Origin: Citrobacter sp. JGM124
Lineage (GTDB): Bacteria; Pseudomonadota; Gammaproteobacteria; Enterobacterales; Enterobacteriaceae
Assembly: GCF_018257795.1 (NCBI RefSeq)
Contig: NZ_JAERJD010000013.1
Span: 1 to 46,780 of the forward strand
Reading direction: 5' to 3'
DNA length: 46,780 nucleotides
The first letter of the stretch is position 1, and each line of letters starts with the position of its first letter. This document shows, piece by piece, positions 12,764 to 23,060 of the stretch. Below the pieces are notes generated by a model. It was not told the DNA's origin, ran no database searches, and saw only the letters and a list, made by a program, of their open reading frames with translations. A program made the translations under genes and the position numbers.

Positions 12764-12845
12764 AATGTTGCCTCAATTTGATGTTAGAGAAGATAGGAAT
12801 GACGCCACCATTATACGGTAATATTGCGTCATCATAGCTTAAATT

Positions 12846-14486
12846 TTAGACTGAACGTTTCCAGCCAACAATCCAGGTACCCACACCTGCCACCATCAAC
12901 CATGCGGGCATCATATTCAGCTCGGGTTTATTAATCAGTAATAATGTCCCACTCAGAATCAGTGTGGCACCGACCCCAAACAGATAACGCGACTGCCCCT
13001 GTCGTACATGACTGTGCTGCAATTCATGCTGAATTTTATCAATGCTCAGTTGTAAGTTTTTGCTCTGGCGCAAGCTGTTATAAACAAGCTCAGGTAACTC
13101 TGGCATTTTTTCCACCCAGAACGGAGCTTTGTCCTTAAATGCACGTAACAATGAAGGGATCCCAACCTGATCTTTGATCCAATTTTCCAGAAAAGGTTTC
13201 GCGGTTTTCCACAAATCGAGCTGTGGATAAAGCTGTCTGCCAACACCTTCCACATACAGCAGTGTTTTTTGCAGCAAAACCAGTTGTGGCTGAACTTCCA
13301 TATTAAAACGACGCGCCGTGTTAAACAGATTCAGCAACACGTGACCGAATGAAATTTCTGCTAGCGGCTTCTCAAAAATGGGTTCGCACACGGTACGGAT
13401 AGCAAACTCAAACTCTTCCACATTGGTATCTGAAGGAACCCAACCAGAATCCACATGCAGTTCAGCCACTTTACGATAATCCCGGTTAAAAAAGGCAATA
13501 AAATTCTCGGCCAGATAACGTTTATCATCACGATTAAGTGAACCCACAATGCCACAGTCAATACCGATATATTGTGGATCTTCTGGATGCTCGTAACTGA
13601 CAAAAATATTACCCGGGTGCATATCAGCATGGAAAAAACTGTCCCGAAAGACTTGGGTAAAGAAGACCTGAACCCCACGCTCCGCCAGCAGTTTCATGTT
13701 CGTGCCCTGTGCTTCCAGCGCTACGGTATCTGACACTGGAATTCCATAGATACGCTCCAGCACCATCATATTTTCACTACAGTAGTCAGAATACACTTCA
13801 GGAATGTACAGCAGAGGGCTATTTTCAAAATTACGTCGCAGCTGAATGGCGTTAGCCGCTTCACGCAGTAAATTGAGCTCATCGAGGAGCGTTTTCTCGT
13901 ACTCACGCACCACTTCTACAGGGCGTAAACGGCGACCGTCAGGGAGTAAACGCGGCACCCAACGGGCGAAACGATAAATCAGTTTCATATCCGCTTTAAT
14001 CACTGGCAGGATATCCGGGCGGATCACTTTGATCACTACCTCTTTACCGTTTTCCTTCAGTCGCGCAGTGTGCACCTGGGCTATGGAGGCGGAGGCTAAA
14101 GGCTCTATATCAAAATCATCAAACCACGTTTCAACGGGTATATCCCCCATCGCGTGCTCTATCTGTTTTTTCGCCAGCGCACCATCAAAGGGGGCAACCC
14201 GATCCTGAAGCATCGCCAGTTGATCAGCAATCAAGGGGGGAAAGAGGTCGCGCCGGGTAGAAAGCATCTGACCCAGCTTAATCCAGACTGGCCCCAGTTC
14301 TTGCAATGCAAGACGCAGACGTTCGCCCAATGGCTTATTACGATGACGATTAGGGATCCAGAACAAGCAACGCAGCCACAAGCGTAGAGGCAAGGTCAGG
14401 CGGCTTTTAGGGATTAACTCCTCAAGACCATAATTCAGGAAAATACGGATGATAAAATAGAACCGACGAAATTCTCCGGGCGTCAT
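12846..14486 (-). CDS. ubiB: ubiquinone biosynthesis atypical kinase/ATPase UbiB
   Basis: 546 residues, exactly the E. coli length. It is an ADCK/COQ8-family protein that supports the ubiquinone biosynthetic complex at the membrane. Family motifs are KxGQ ([14 protein letters not shown]), the Ala-rich loop ASASIAQVH, the catalytic-loop-like [10 protein letters not shown] and the GIDCGIVG metal-binding segment. Two C-terminal membrane helices follow (about residues 500-545). The start overlaps the ubiJ stop by 4 nt (ATGA). Confidence 0.97.
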   Translation of the reverse strand: MTPGEFRRFYFIIRIFLNYGLEELIPKSRLTLPLRLWLRCLFWIPNRHRNKPLGERLRLALQELGPVWIKLGQMLSTRRDLFPPLIADQLAMLQDRVAPFDGALAKKQIEHAMGDIPVETWFDDFDIEPLASASIAQVHTARLKENGKEVVIKVIRPDILPVIKADMKLIYRFARWVPRLLPDGRRLRPVEVVREYEKTLLDELNLLREAANAIQLRRNFENSPLLYIPEVYSDYCSENMMVLERIYGIPVSDTVALEAQGTNMKLLAERGVQVFFTQVFRDSFFHADMHPGNIFVSYEHPEDPQYIGIDCGIVGSLNRDDKRYLAENFIAFFNRDYRKVAELHVDSGWVPSDTNVEEFEFAIRTVCEPIFEKPLAEISFGHVLLNLFNTARRFNMEVQPQLVLLQKTLLYVEGVGRQLYPQLDLWKTAKPFLENWIKDQVGIPSLLRAFKDKAPFWVEKMPELPELVYNSLRQSKNLQLSIDKIQHELQHSHVRQGQSRYLFGVGATLILSGTLLLINKPELNMMPAWLMVAGVGTWIVGWKRSV

Positions 14487-15091
14487 TTGCCCTCCAGTTT
14501 ATCCAGTCTTGCACCCAGTGCAGACGTCGCACTGGCGAGTGCCTCGGCTTCTTCACTAAACCAGGCCACTTCTAAGGAACCTGGTGCCAGGCGCCATTCT
14601 TCAACAACAGCCTCAGAGAGATAACGCTGATTGCTACTGAAAGTCTTTTTTAACCACCGAGTGCTGCCCTGTACGACTTTATTGATACTTTCAGCCGCAA
14701 TATCACCCAGATAGGGTGCGAGCAGGTCAGCAAAAGAGAACTCTGCCAGGGACGTAAGCGCCACCAGGTTTTGCACCAGTTGCAGATCCCCTAACACCTC
14801 CAGCTCCCCCTGACGAATGAGCATCATGAGTTGCTGACGGTCCCGCAATTCAGTCAGCACGCCTAAACGCGTGATGACGCAACAATCAGCCTCACCTTCC
14901 CAGGCACTTAACACATCCAGTCGTTGCTCGCTAAAAACCAGTACCAGAGGGGTGGAAAACTCTTTTATCTCAATGCGTAAAACTTTCCCATACAACCGTT
15001 GCCGGGCAGATTTAAGCGCACTGTCTTGCCAGAGAACAGTGTTCAGTACACCTTCAAGACTGGCATTAATAAGCGGTATAAATGGCATCAC
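14483..15091 (-). CDS. ubiJ: ubiquinone biosynthesis accessory factor UbiJ
   Basis: 202 residues, against 201 for E. coli UbiJ (formerly YigP). An N-terminal SCP2 lipid-binding domain is thought to carry polyprenyl intermediates in the soluble Ubi complex with UbiK. The C-terminus ([16 protein letters not shown]) is predicted helical, as needed for pairing with UbiK. It lies 11 nt after ubiE and overlaps ubiB by 4 nt, forming a tight ubiE-ubiJ-ubiB cluster. Confidence 0.95.
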   Translation of the reverse strand: MMPFIPLINASLEGVLNTVLWQDSALKSARQRLYGKVLRIEIKEFSTPLVLVFSEQRLDVLSAWEGEADCCVITRLGVLTELRDRQQLMMLIRQGELEVLGDLQLVQNLVALTSLAEFSFADLLAPYLGDIAAESINKVVQGSTRWLKKTFSSNQRYLSEAVVEEWRLAPGSLEVAWFSEEAEALASATSALGARLDKLEGK

Positions 15092-15102
15092 GACTTCCCG
15101 GG

Positions 15103-15858
15103 TTAGAATTTATAACCACGGTGGAGTGCAACAATACCCCCCGTCAAATTGTTATAGGTCGTGTTTTCAAAACCCGCCTCTTCCATCATCGCTTTCAGCG
15201 TTTCCTGGTCCGGGTGCATACGAATAGACTCAGCAAGATAACGATAGCTTTCTGCATCGCCCGCAATCAGCTGTCCCATGCGTGGTAAGATATGGAAGGA
15301 GTAAGCATCGTAGACTTTGTTCAGCGGTTCCAGTACTGGCTTACTGAACTCCAGCACCAGTAGACGTCCGCCAGGCTTAAGTACGCGGTACATAGAACGC
15401 AAGGCTTTGTCTTTATCGGTGACATTACGTAAACCGAAAGCAATGGTAATGCAGTCAAAGCTATTATCCGGGAATGGCAGTGCCTCAGCATTAGCCTGAA
15501 CATAGCTGACGTTACCGATAATACCGATATTCCGCAGCTTTTCCCGGCCCATTTTCAACATTGATTCGTTGATATCTGCCAGTACCACTTCACCGGTTTC
15601 ACCCACCAGGCGTGAAAACTTCGCCGTCAAATCGCCAGTACCGCCAGCAAGGTCAAGCACTCGCTGCCCACGACGGACACCACTGCAGTTAATGGTAAAG
15701 CGCTTCCACAGGCGATGAATACCCAGCGACATCACGTCATTCATCACATCATATTTTGCTGCGACAGAGTGAAATACATCAGCCACCATATCCGCTTTTT
15801 GGTCTGTTTCTACAGTACGATAGCCAAAATGCGTTGTATCTCTGGATTTATCAACCAT
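15103..15858 (-). CDS. ubiE: ubiquinone/menaquinone C-methyltransferase UbiE
   Basis: 251 residues, the E. coli length. This class I SAM-dependent methyltransferase is shared by the ubiquinone and menaquinone pathways. Motif I is [12 protein letters not shown], followed by [11 protein letters not shown] and the UbiE signature regions [18 protein letters not shown] and [22 protein letters not shown]. First gene of the ubiE-ubiJ-ubiB run. Confidence 0.97.
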   Translation of the reverse strand: MVDKSRDTTHFGYRTVETDQKADMVADVFHSVAAKYDVMNDVMSLGIHRLWKRFTINCSGVRRGQRVLDLAGGTGDLTAKFSRLVGETGEVVLADINESMLKMGREKLRNIGIIGNVSYVQANAEALPFPDNSFDCITIAFGLRNVTDKDKALRSMYRVLKPGGRLLVLEFSKPVLEPLNKVYDAYSFHILPRMGQLIAGDAESYRYLAESIRMHPDQETLKAMMEEAGFENTTYNNLTGGIVALHRGYKF

Positions 15859-15996
15859 CTCAGTGCCTGCTTTATCAAAAAATGTCGGTAAAGTGTAACA
15901 GAAGGGAGGGCAATACCCTACATTTCAGCGGCAACCCAATGACAGGATTCGTTGCGCCAGATTCTGTTACCCGTATAGGGAAAATAGTTACTGTGG

Positions 15997-17382
15997 CTAC
16001 TTTATCACATCTTCGTTTTCGGACTCGGTCAACAGGTGATTTTCCGATGTGTCCGACTGCGCCTGCTCCACCAGCTCTGGGTTGATTTCACGTTTAACCT
16101 CAACCCCCAGATTGCGTAATGATTCAGCCAAAACCAGCACATTTCCACGCCCGGAAGCCAGCTTCTTCATCGCCTGCCGGTAGTTATCCTGAGCTTTATC
16201 AAGGCTTACCCCCAGCGCTGACATTTCATCAACAAACAGCCTGACCTTGTCATATAAACGCCCCGCACGCTCTGCAATATGTTGCGCATTACGGCTTTGA
16301 TGCTCATAACGCCAGAGATTAGCAATGGTTCGTAATGCGACCAGGAGCGTCGTCGGGCTGACTAACATAATATTATGTTTCAGTGCTTCACTTATCAGTT
16401 CTGGCTGTTTATCAATAGCCAGTAAAAAAGCCGGCTCCACCGGAATAAACATCAAAACATAGTCCAGGGATCGTAACCCCGGCAGTTGCTGGTAATCTTT
16501 GCGCCCGAGCAACCTGATATGGTTCCGAATCGCAACAATATGCTCATTTAACGCACTTTCACGCAGCCGGTCATCGTCAGCGTTAAAGTAGCGTTCATAG
16601 GCCACCAGCGTCATTTTGGCATCAATCACCACATCCTTACCTTGTGGCAAACGGATGATGACATCGGGTTGCATGCGGCTGCTATTCTCAAGCTGAATAT
16701 TAACCTGTGTCTGGTATTCATGCCCTTCACGCAGGCCAGAAGCTTCAAGCACACGGGCCAGAATAACTTCCCCCCAGTTCCCTTGAGTTTTATTATCCCC
16801 TTTTAACGCTTTAGTCAGGTTTAATGCTTCCTGTGCCATTTTTGCGTTAAGTTGCTGCAAGTTACGAATCTCATGGGTCAGTGTGTGACGTTCCCGGGCC
16901 TCCTGCCCGAAGCTTTCCTGCACCTGGCGACGGAAACCATCAAGCTGTTCACGCAGGGGGGAAAGCAGTCCATTCAGGCTCTGACGATTCTGTTCTTCAA
17001 CCTTACGTCCACTCTGTTCAAAAATGCGATGGGCAAGATTTTCAAATTGTTCACTCAGCCGCTGCTCACTGTTCATCATCTGTCGCTGTTTATCATCAGC
17101 ATTCAGTCGAGTCTGTTCAAGCAGGGTCGTCAATTCGCGAATATCAGCCTCCTGACCACTGTTTATTTCAAGCTGAGTACGCAGTTCACGATTCAGTTGT
17201 TCACATTCATCACGCCAGTGCTGGTTGAGTTGTAATTCCTGGCGTGCTGCAGTCAGTTCGCCATAAATTTCACGCTGATTTTCTTGTTGTAAAGCCTGAC
17301 GCTGTGCAGCACGTAAACTGGCTCCGAGCCAGCCCGTCAATACCCCCAGAACAGCAATACCTGATAATACCCATATATCCAT
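15997..17382 (-). CDS. rmuC: DNA recombination protein RmuC
   Basis: 461 residues; E. coli RmuC has 475. One N-terminal membrane helix is followed by a long coiled coil (about residues 30-180) and then the RmuC nuclease-like domain with LKGDNKTQGNWGEVILARVLEASGL, VIRLPQGKDVVIDAKMTL and VEPAFLLAIDKQPEL. RmuC limits inversion at short inverted repeats. The ATG at 17382 is chosen over the upstream in-frame codon because GGAGG stands four bases before it and the helix starts there. The C-terminal tail is shorter than in E. coli. Confidence 0.94.
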   Translation of the reverse strand: MDIWVLSGIAVLGVLTGWLGASLRAAQRQALQQENQREIYGELTAARQELQLNQHWRDECEQLNRELRTQLEINSGQEADIRELTTLLEQTRLNADDKQRQMMNSEQRLSEQFENLAHRIFEQSGRKVEEQNRQSLNGLLSPLREQLDGFRRQVQESFGQEARERHTLTHEIRNLQQLNAKMAQEALNLTKALKGDNKTQGNWGEVILARVLEASGLREGHEYQTQVNIQLENSSRMQPDVIIRLPQGKDVVIDAKMTLVAYERYFNADDDRLRESALNEHIVAIRNHIRLLGRKDYQQLPGLRSLDYVLMFIPVEPAFLLAIDKQPELISEALKHNIMLVSPTTLLVALRTIANLWRYEHQSRNAQHIAERAGRLYDKVRLFVDEMSALGVSLDKAQDNYRQAMKKLASGRGNVLVLAESLRNLGVEVKREINPELVEQAQSDTSENHLLTESENEDVIK

Positions 17383-17496
17383 GCAGCCTCCTCTCCTCAC
17401 TCTGACTACTCTACAGCCAGGTCTTTTTCAACATCAACATCCACGATGCGATATCAGACGCTTTATACTGGCAGCCGGTTAATGCAACACAAACCC

Positions 17497-17527
17497 TTGC
17501 CATTTCCCATATTAGAGATATTATCTC
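17497..17527 (+). promoter_or_regulatory. putative autoregulated promoter of the XRE-cupin gene
   Basis: TTGCCA (17497-17502), a 16 bp spacer and TATTAT (17519-17524) form a plausible sigma-70 promoter. The -10 overlaps a palindrome GAGAT-ATT-ATCTC (17515-17527), a likely operator for the regulator encoded immediately downstream. The predicted start lies at or within one base of the ATG at 17532, which implies a leaderless mRNA. Confidence 0.5.
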
Positions 17528-17531
17528 ATAT

Positions 17532-18092
17532 ATGGACAACACGATAACCACTCAACATCAGGCTCTTGCCGGGCACCTGCGTAAGCTACGCACCGATCGC
17601 GGTTTAAGATTACAAGATCTTGCTAACCACAGCGGTGTCAGTCGGGCAACGCTTTCGCGTATAGAGAACGGCGAAGTCAGCCCAACAGCGGAAACTCTGG
17701 GTCGGTTAGCCTCGGCCTTAGCGCTGCCCCTTTCGCAATTGCTGGCCCCGATGGAGCCCGGCTTTCCCCCTTTGATCAGACGCGCAGAACAAAACGTCTG
17801 GGTCGACCATACCCATGGTTTCTCGCGGCGAACCCTTTCTCCCCCCAGTGGGCAACTACAGCTTGAGATGATTGAGTGCATTATTGAGCCGCATCAGCGT
17901 ATCGCTTACACGTCTCCCGCCGTGCCTAACCACGAACACCATTTAGCCCTGCTTTCTGGGGCGCTCTCCCTCACGGTTGATGGCATTAAGTACGATCTGA
18001 GTGTGGGAGATTGTTTGAGGTACCGGCTTCAGGGTGCTTCGTTATTTGAAACTGGCCAGCAACCAGCACACTACATTATCTCAATGATCTGA
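17532..18092 (+). CDS. XRE-family regulator with C-terminal cupin domain
   Basis: 186 residues. The N-terminal HTH_3 domain (about residues 14-68) includes LRLQDLANHSGVSRATLSRIENGEVSPTA-type helices. The C-terminal cupin (about residues 105-184) shows VPNHEHHLALLSGALSLTVDG and YDLSVGDCLRYR. This architecture is typical of small-molecule-responsive repressors such as SutR/YdcN. No Shine-Dalgarno precedes the ATG and a likely -10 sits seven bases upstream, so translation may be leaderless. The GNAT gene follows after 10 nt and is the probable regulatory partner. E. coli has no such gene pair between rmuC and udp, so this is an accessory insertion. The ligand is unknown. Confidence 0.88.
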   Translation: MDNTITTQHQALAGHLRKLRTDRGLRLQDLANHSGVSRATLSRIENGEVSPTAETLGRLASALALPLSQLLAPMEPGFPPLIRRAEQNVWVDHTHGFSRRTLSPPSGQLQLEMIECIIEPHQRIAYTSPAVPNHEHHLALLSGALSLTVDGIKYDLSVGDCLRYRLQGASLFETGQQPAHYIISMI

Positions 18093-18102
18093 GGTGCATA
18101 CC

Positions 18103-18636
18103 ATGGGAATACACATTGTAGAACTCGATGCCACGGCAATAACGCAACGACTGACAGCACTCTCGCACATTCTTGCTGACAGCGTGAATGCAGGGGCATC
18201 AATCAGTTTCATGTCACCCATGACCTATGGTCATGCCAGTCAGTTTTGGTCGCAGAACGTTCTCCCTGAAGTGGCTGCAGGGCGAAGAATCGTGCTGGGG
18301 GCACTGCGCGGGGACGAACTTCTCGGTACCGTACAATTGCTCACTGACATGCCTCCCAATCAGACTCATCGCGGCGAGGTAGCGAAGATGATTGTGCATC
18401 CAGACGCTCGCAAAATGGGAATTGGCCGTATGCTTATGGGCCATGTGATCCAAAAAGCAGATGAGTTGGGGAAAAGTCTGGTTACCCTTGATACAAGAAC
18501 CGGTGATATAGCAGAGGCCTTATACACATCATTAGGGTTTGAAATCGCAGGAATGATCCCTGACTTTGCCTGGGATCCTGATGGTAAGGCACGGCATTCC
18601 ACCACTTATATGTTTCGTCAACTATCGCCCTGCTAA
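18103..18636 (+). CDS. GNAT family N-acetyltransferase
   Basis: 177 residues. It contains the acetyl-CoA-binding motif A (VAKMIVHPDARKMGIGRMLM, with the RxxGxG loop) and a downstream ALYTSLGFE motif B. The N-terminal half is less conserved. The acetylated substrate cannot be inferred; related proteins detoxify small amines or antibiotics. The ATG at 18103 is preferred to a GTG at 18094, because GAGG overlapping the upstream stop codon is eight bases before it. It is co-transcribed with the XRE-cupin regulator and ends at a strong terminator. Confidence 0.86.
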   Translation: MGIHIVELDATAITQRLTALSHILADSVNAGASISFMSPMTYGHASQFWSQNVLPEVAAGRRIVLGALRGDELLGTVQLLTDMPPNQTHRGEVAKMIVHPDARKMGIGRMLMGHVIQKADELGKSLVTLDTRTGDIAEALYTSLGFEIAGMIPDFAWDPDGKARHSTTYMFRQLSPC

Positions 18637-18640
18637 ACAG

Positions 18641-18674
18641 CAAAGGGAGAAAACCCTGTTTCCCCCTTTGTTTT
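18641..18674. terminator. terminator between the GNAT gene and udp
   Basis: CAAAGGGAGAAA pairs with TTTCCCCCTTTG (one mismatch) around a short loop and is followed by TTTT on the plus strand. It serves the regulator-acetyltransferase pair, and possibly udp from the other side. Confidence 0.75.
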
Positions 18675-18693
18675 AATTCACGCGTTTGAGTGT

Positions 18694-19455
18694 TTACAGC
18701 AGACGACGGGCTGCTTCAACAACGATTTTTACCGCATGACCTTCAGTTTTTTTCATGGTTTCAACGTCAGGGATCTCTTGCTGGGTACGATTCACAATCA
18801 CCCCGGCAACCATCCCCGCACGTAGTCCCTGGCTTGCACACATGGTCAACAGCGTAGCAGACTCCATCTCATAGTTCATGACGCCCATTTGTTGCCACTC
18901 TTCCATAGAGTTTCTGAAACGGCTAACTACACGTCCAGAGAAGGTGTCATAACGCTCCTGACCTGGGTAGAAGGTATCAGAAGATGCAGTTACACCAATG
19001 TGAGTTGTCGCACCAATCGCTTTTGCGGCATCAACCAGAGCGGTGGTACAAGCAAAGTCAGCCACTGCCGGGAATTCCATTGGCGCGAAATGCAGGCTGG
19101 CACCATCCAGACGCACCGCTGCGGTAGTTACCAGAACATCACCCACATTGATATTTGGCTGAATTGCCCCAGTAGTACCAACCCGCAAGAAGGTACGAAT
19201 ACCCAATTGTGCCAGCTCTTCCACAGCAATGGAGGTGGATGGCCCACCAATACCGGTTGAACAAACAATAACAGCTTTGCCATCCAGTTCTGCACGCCAG
19301 GTAGTAAATTCACGGTGAGAGGCCAGTTTGACCGGATTATCCATCAGTGCCGCGATTCTCTCCACACGTTCCGGGTCTCCCGGGACAATGGCAAGTGTCG
19401 CACCCTGGAGATCGCTTTTAATCAGACCGAGATGGAAAACATCAGACTTGGACAT
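18694..19455 (-). CDS. udp: uridine phosphorylase
   Basis: 253 residues, exactly the E. coli length, and nearly identical by eye. It reversibly converts uridine and phosphate to uracil and ribose-1-phosphate. Signature [16 protein letters not shown], the phosphate-binding [10 protein letters not shown], and the nucleoside-site [13 protein letters not shown] are present. The upstream region carries paired CRP sites, indicating cAMP-CRP and probably CytR control. Confidence 0.98.
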   Translation of the reverse strand: MSKSDVFHLGLIKSDLQGATLAIVPGDPERVERIAALMDNPVKLASHREFTTWRAELDGKAVIVCSTGIGGPSTSIAVEELAQLGIRTFLRVGTTGAIQPNINVGDVLVTTAAVRLDGASLHFAPMEFPAVADFACTTALVDAAKAIGATTHIGVTASSDTFYPGQERYDTFSGRVVSRFRNSMEEWQQMGVMNYEMESATLLTMCASQGLRAGMVAGVIVNRTQQEIPDVETMKKTEGHAVKIVVEAARRLL

Positions 19456-19526
19456 AACAGACTCCTCTGTAGAGTAGGCTTCAGGAGAAGCAAAGTAATA
19501 CTTTACCTAACCCCTGCGAATAATTT

Positions 19527-19594
19527 CGTGATGACCGTCACCATGAATGAAACAAGTTACATTATTCATTTCACGAATAGTGATCACGGTCACA
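19527..19594 (-). promoter_or_regulatory. tandem CRP sites (CytR/CRP-type control) of udp
   Basis: Two CRP-like sites stand upstream of udp: CGTGA-N6-TCACC (19527-19542) and AGTGA-N6-TCACA (19579-19594). Their centres are 52 bp apart, the spacing known from CytR-regulated promoters such as deoP2. The intervening sequence contains a GTTACATT-like element that could be a CytR half site. The same sites could also affect divergent dlhH. Confidence 0.72.
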
Positions 19595-19709
19595 ATTCAA
19601 TGACTTTCAGTTCAATAATTAATCATTGGTAGCGCTTTTTGCTCATCAAATTTGCTACTAATTCCTGACTCGTGTTTTCAAAACGCATTGATGCTGCTTT
19701 GGAGAAACC

Positions 19710-20549
19710 ATGACTCAAAAAACAACAACACAAGAAAGAGTAGCAGCTGATTCGCTTTCCCTGCTTTCAACTGTGGTACATCCCCCGACAGATGTCATCT
19801 TATCGGGTGAAAAAATGATTCCGACCCAGGGTGAGAATATGCCGGCTTACTATGCAAAGCCGCAGAATTCTGCAGGCCCGCTACCGATAGTCATGGTTCT
19901 TCATGAAATATTTGGCGTTAATGAACATATCCGGAGTCTCTGCGATCGACTCGCTCACCAGGGTTACCTCGCGATTGCGCCTGAACTCTATTTTCGCCAG
20001 GGTGACCCGCAAGGGTATCCTGATATCGCCAGCCTGCTCAGTGGGCTTGTGTCCACAGTACCTGATATACAGGTTCTGGCTGACCTGGACCATGTTGCCA
20101 GTTGGGCATCACGTCATGGGGGAAATGCACACCGTTTAATGGTGACAGGATTTTGTTGGGGCGGACGTATTGCCTGGCTTTATGCAGCTCATAACCCACA
20201 GTTAAAAGCTGCGGTGGCATGGTATGGGAAGCTGGTTGCCGAGAAGACACTCAACTCACCACATCACCCTATAGATATTGCGACCGGGCTCAACGCTCCC
20301 GTTTTAGGCTTGTATGGCGGGCAAGATACCAGTATTCCTCTGGACAGTATTGAAGCGATGCGACGCGCCCTACAGATGGCAAATACAACGGCTGAAATCA
20401 TTGTTTATCCCGAAGCCGGCCATGCTTTTAATGCGGACTATCGACCAAATTACCATGCGCCATCAGCGCAAGATGGCTGGCAACGCATGCTGAAATGGTT
20501 TACACGATATGGTGTTGACCATCGAAATCAAGCGACTCAGGACGAGTAG
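19710..20549 (+). CDS. dlhH: dienelactone hydrolase family protein DlhH
   Basis: 279 residues; the E. coli homologue (YsgA/DlhH) has 271. It is an alpha/beta hydrolase of the dienelactone hydrolase family with a Cys-Asp-His triad: Cys in TGFCWGGR, Asp in YGGQDTSIP and His in AGHAFNADY. The physiological substrate in enterobacteria is unknown. The gene is divergent from udp and convergent with metE, the normal arrangement. GGAG precedes the ATG. Confidence 0.94.
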   Translation: MTQKTTTQERVAADSLSLLSTVVHPPTDVILSGEKMIPTQGENMPAYYAKPQNSAGPLPIVMVLHEIFGVNEHIRSLCDRLAHQGYLAIAPELYFRQGDPQGYPDIASLLSGLVSTVPDIQVLADLDHVASWASRHGGNAHRLMVTGFCWGGRIAWLYAAHNPQLKAAVAWYGKLVAEKTLNSPHHPIDIATGLNAPVLGLYGGQDTSIPLDSIEAMRRALQMANTTAEIIVYPEAGHAFNADYRPNYHAPSAQDGWQRMLKWFTRYGVDHRNQATQDE

Positions 20550-20566
20550 CCAGTAGGCTACTCGTC
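20541..20566. terminator. inverted repeat at the dlhH/metE convergent junction
   Basis: A perfect 11 bp stem GACGAGTAGCC / GGCTACTCGTC with a 4 nt loop overlaps the dlhH stop codon. There is no strong U-tract. It is probably a shared terminator for dlhH and metE. Confidence 0.6.
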
Positions 20567-20573
20567 ACGCATA

Positions 20574-22838
20574 CTACTGTGCGCTACGCAGATTTTGCGC
20601 CGCTTTAACCATATTCGCCAGAGCTTGACGCGTTTCGCTCCAGCCACGTGTTTTCAGGCCACAATCCGGGTTTACCCACAGACGTTCAATGGGTATCCGG
20701 TTTGCGGCTTTTTTCAATAACGCTTCAATCCACTCAACATCTGGCACGTTAGGGGAATGAATATCATACACGCCAGGCCCAATTTCATTCGGATAATCAA
20801 AAACTTCAAACGATTGCAGGAGCTCCATATCCGAGCGTGATGTTTCAATGGTGATAACATCCGCATCCAGCGCAGCAATTGATGCCATAATGTCGTTAAA
20901 CTCGCAGTAACACATATGCGTATGGATTTGTGTATCATCATTTACTGCAGCAGCACTGAGACGGAAAGCTTCAACCCCCCAATCCAGGTAAGCCTGCCAG
21001 TCAGCTTTACGTAGTGGTAGGCCTTCACGTAAGGCCGGCTCATCAATCTGGATGATACCAATACCAGCGGCCTCTAAATCTGTCACTTCATCACGCAGGG
21101 CAAGGGCTATTTGCCGGGCAATGGTTTCACGGGAAACATCCTCACGTGGGAAAGACCAACACAGGATAGTGACCGGGCCGGTGAGCATTCCTTTGACTGG
21201 TTTGTCAGTCAGGGACTGGGCATATTTCGCCCACTCAACTGTGATGGGTTCCGGGCGGCTAATATCACCAATAATAATCGGGGGTTTAACACAACGTGAG
21301 CCATAGCTCTGCACCCAGCCATTCTGGGTAAAAGCAAAACCATCCAGATGTTCACCGAAATATTCAACCATATCGTTACGTTCAGCTTCACCATGCACCA
21401 GTACGTCCAGCCCGAGGCGTTCTTGTTCCACAATGGCCTGCTTAATATGTTCAGCAATACCGGTACGATAATGATTACTGTCGAGGTTACCTTTCTTAAA
21501 GTCTAAACGCAGGCTACGAATTTCTGTGGTTTGTGGAAAGGAACCGATAGTGGTAGTCGGCCAGGCAGGAAGGTTAAAACGCTCACGCTGGGCAATGGCC
21601 CGGGCGCTATAAGCACTTTCGCGCTGGCTATCTGCGGCAGTAATTTTTGCCAGCCGCTGTTCAACCTCCGCATTATGTACCCGAGTAGAGTGACGGCGGG
21701 CCTGAACAGGCGCACTCCATTCCGCAATTTTGGTCGTATCGCCGCTATTCAAAGCCTCCGTCAGCAAAGCAAGCTCAGAACATTTTTGCAGTGCAAAGGC
21801 AAACCAGCCCTTCACTTCACTATCAAGGCGCGTTTCAACACTTAAATCGATAGGACTGTGCAACAGCGAACAAGAAGAAGCGACCCAGAGTGAACGTTTA
21901 TCCCCAATACCTTTCAGCTGCTGATATTTTTCACTCAGATCTGCACGCCAGACGTTACGACCGTTAATGACTCCTGCAGAAAGTAACCAGTCAGCAGGTA
22001 GTTGCTGATGAAGAACATTGATATCATCCTGCCCGTGGACAAAGTCAACATGTAGCCCCTGTACTGGCAGAGTTTTGATAGTGCTCAGGTTCGGCGTCAC
22101 ACCTTCAAAGTAAGTAGTGAGCAACAGTTTCACATTACCCGCAAGAGCGTCGTAAGCCAATTTAAAGGCATCCAGCCACTCAGGAGGTAATTCCAGAACC
22201 AAGGCAGGTTCATCAATTTGTACCCACTCAATCCCTCGCGCGGCAAGTTCAGCCAGAACTTGCTGATAAACAGGCAAAATATCTGGCAACAGACTGAGAC
22301 GGTCAAAGGATTCGCCTTTCACTTTACCTAACCACAAGTAGGTGACGGGCCCGAGCAATATAGGTTTAACGTTATGACCCAGCGCCAGCGCTTCATCCAC
22401 TTCATCCAGTAACTGGGTCCAGGTCAGCTTGAACTGTTGACCCAGGCTAAATTCAGGCACCATGTAGTGATAGTTGGTATTAAACCACTTGGTCATTTCA
22501 GCGGCAGCAGCGGGCTCCCCCGTGGGTGCACGGCCACGACCGATACGAAATAAAGTGTCAATATCAACGCTACCCTCTTCATTTTGATGACGAGCAGGCA
22601 CGTTACCCAGTAACAAGCTGGTGGTCAGGACATGATCATACCAGGCAAAATCTCCCACCGGGAGTAACTCCACACCCGCCAGTTTTTGTTGCTCCCAATG
22701 GCGAGCACGTAACGCTTTACCCACGGCCAGCAGTTCTTCACGGGAACTATTACCTGCCCAGTAGCTCTCCTGCGCTTTCTTCAGTTCACGCCTAAGGCCA
22801 ACACGTGGAAACCCGAGAGTATGATTATGGATAGTCAT
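20574..22838 (-). CDS. metE: cobalamin-independent methionine synthase MetE
   Basis: 754 residues, against 753 in E. coli. It transfers the methyl group of 5-methyltetrahydropteroyl-triglutamate to homocysteine. Zinc ligands are visible in [12 protein letters not shown] (His and Cys) and [11 protein letters not shown] (Cys). The N-terminal half is the duplicated, non-catalytic barrel ([17 protein letters not shown]). It is divergent from its activator metR across a 234 bp control region that also has a MetJ-type site. Confidence 0.98.
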   Translation of the reverse strand: MTIHNHTLGFPRVGLRRELKKAQESYWAGNSSREELLAVGKALRARHWEQQKLAGVELLPVGDFAWYDHVLTTSLLLGNVPARHQNEEGSVDIDTLFRIGRGRAPTGEPAAAAEMTKWFNTNYHYMVPEFSLGQQFKLTWTQLLDEVDEALALGHNVKPILLGPVTYLWLGKVKGESFDRLSLLPDILPVYQQVLAELAARGIEWVQIDEPALVLELPPEWLDAFKLAYDALAGNVKLLLTTYFEGVTPNLSTIKTLPVQGLHVDFVHGQDDINVLHQQLPADWLLSAGVINGRNVWRADLSEKYQQLKGIGDKRSLWVASSCSLLHSPIDLSVETRLDSEVKGWFAFALQKCSELALLTEALNSGDTTKIAEWSAPVQARRHSTRVHNAEVEQRLAKITAADSQRESAYSARAIAQRERFNLPAWPTTTIGSFPQTTEIRSLRLDFKKGNLDSNHYRTGIAEHIKQAIVEQERLGLDVLVHGEAERNDMVEYFGEHLDGFAFTQNGWVQSYGSRCVKPPIIIGDISRPEPITVEWAKYAQSLTDKPVKGMLTGPVTILCWSFPREDVSRETIARQIALALRDEVTDLEAAGIGIIQIDEPALREGLPLRKADWQAYLDWGVEAFRLSAAAVNDDTQIHTHMCYCEFNDIMASIAALDADVITIETSRSDMELLQSFEVFDYPNEIGPGVYDIHSPNVPDVEWIEALLKKAANRIPIERLWVNPDCGLKTRGWSETRQALANMVKAAQNLRSAQ

Positions 22839-22993
22839 GATATTGCCTCATTTTAAGTGGTTATCTGGCTAAATTTCCGCATCTTGCAAAGGGCGAGTCA
22901 CTTGTTTGCCTGAGCTGACTGAAGTCACTAACCGGTGTGAGAAGCTATGATTGTCATTTTCTGAACTCGAAAATATAGTTTATTTAGCCATCC

Positions 22994-23009
22994 AGATGTT
23001 TACACATCT
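22994..23009. promoter_or_regulatory. putative MetJ operator (two met boxes) in the metE-metR region
   Basis: AGATGTTT and ACACATCT form two adjacent 8-mers, each matching 6 of 8 positions of the met box AGACGTCT and together palindromic. A TATAAT for rightward transcription begins at 23009, so bound MetJ-SAM would cover the metR promoter. Confidence 0.62.
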
Positions 23010-23060
23010 ATAATCCGCAGGTACTGTATGTTCCTCAAGCGCAAATTGTTCATGGCGAAA

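Noticed and set aside
17515-17527. Palindrome upstream of the XRE-cupin gene as part of a toxin-antitoxin operon
   Set aside because: The second gene is a standard-length GNAT protein with no DUF1778-type or HTH antitoxin partner of the GNAT-toxin kind. The regulator has a cupin domain, which fits ligand sensing better.
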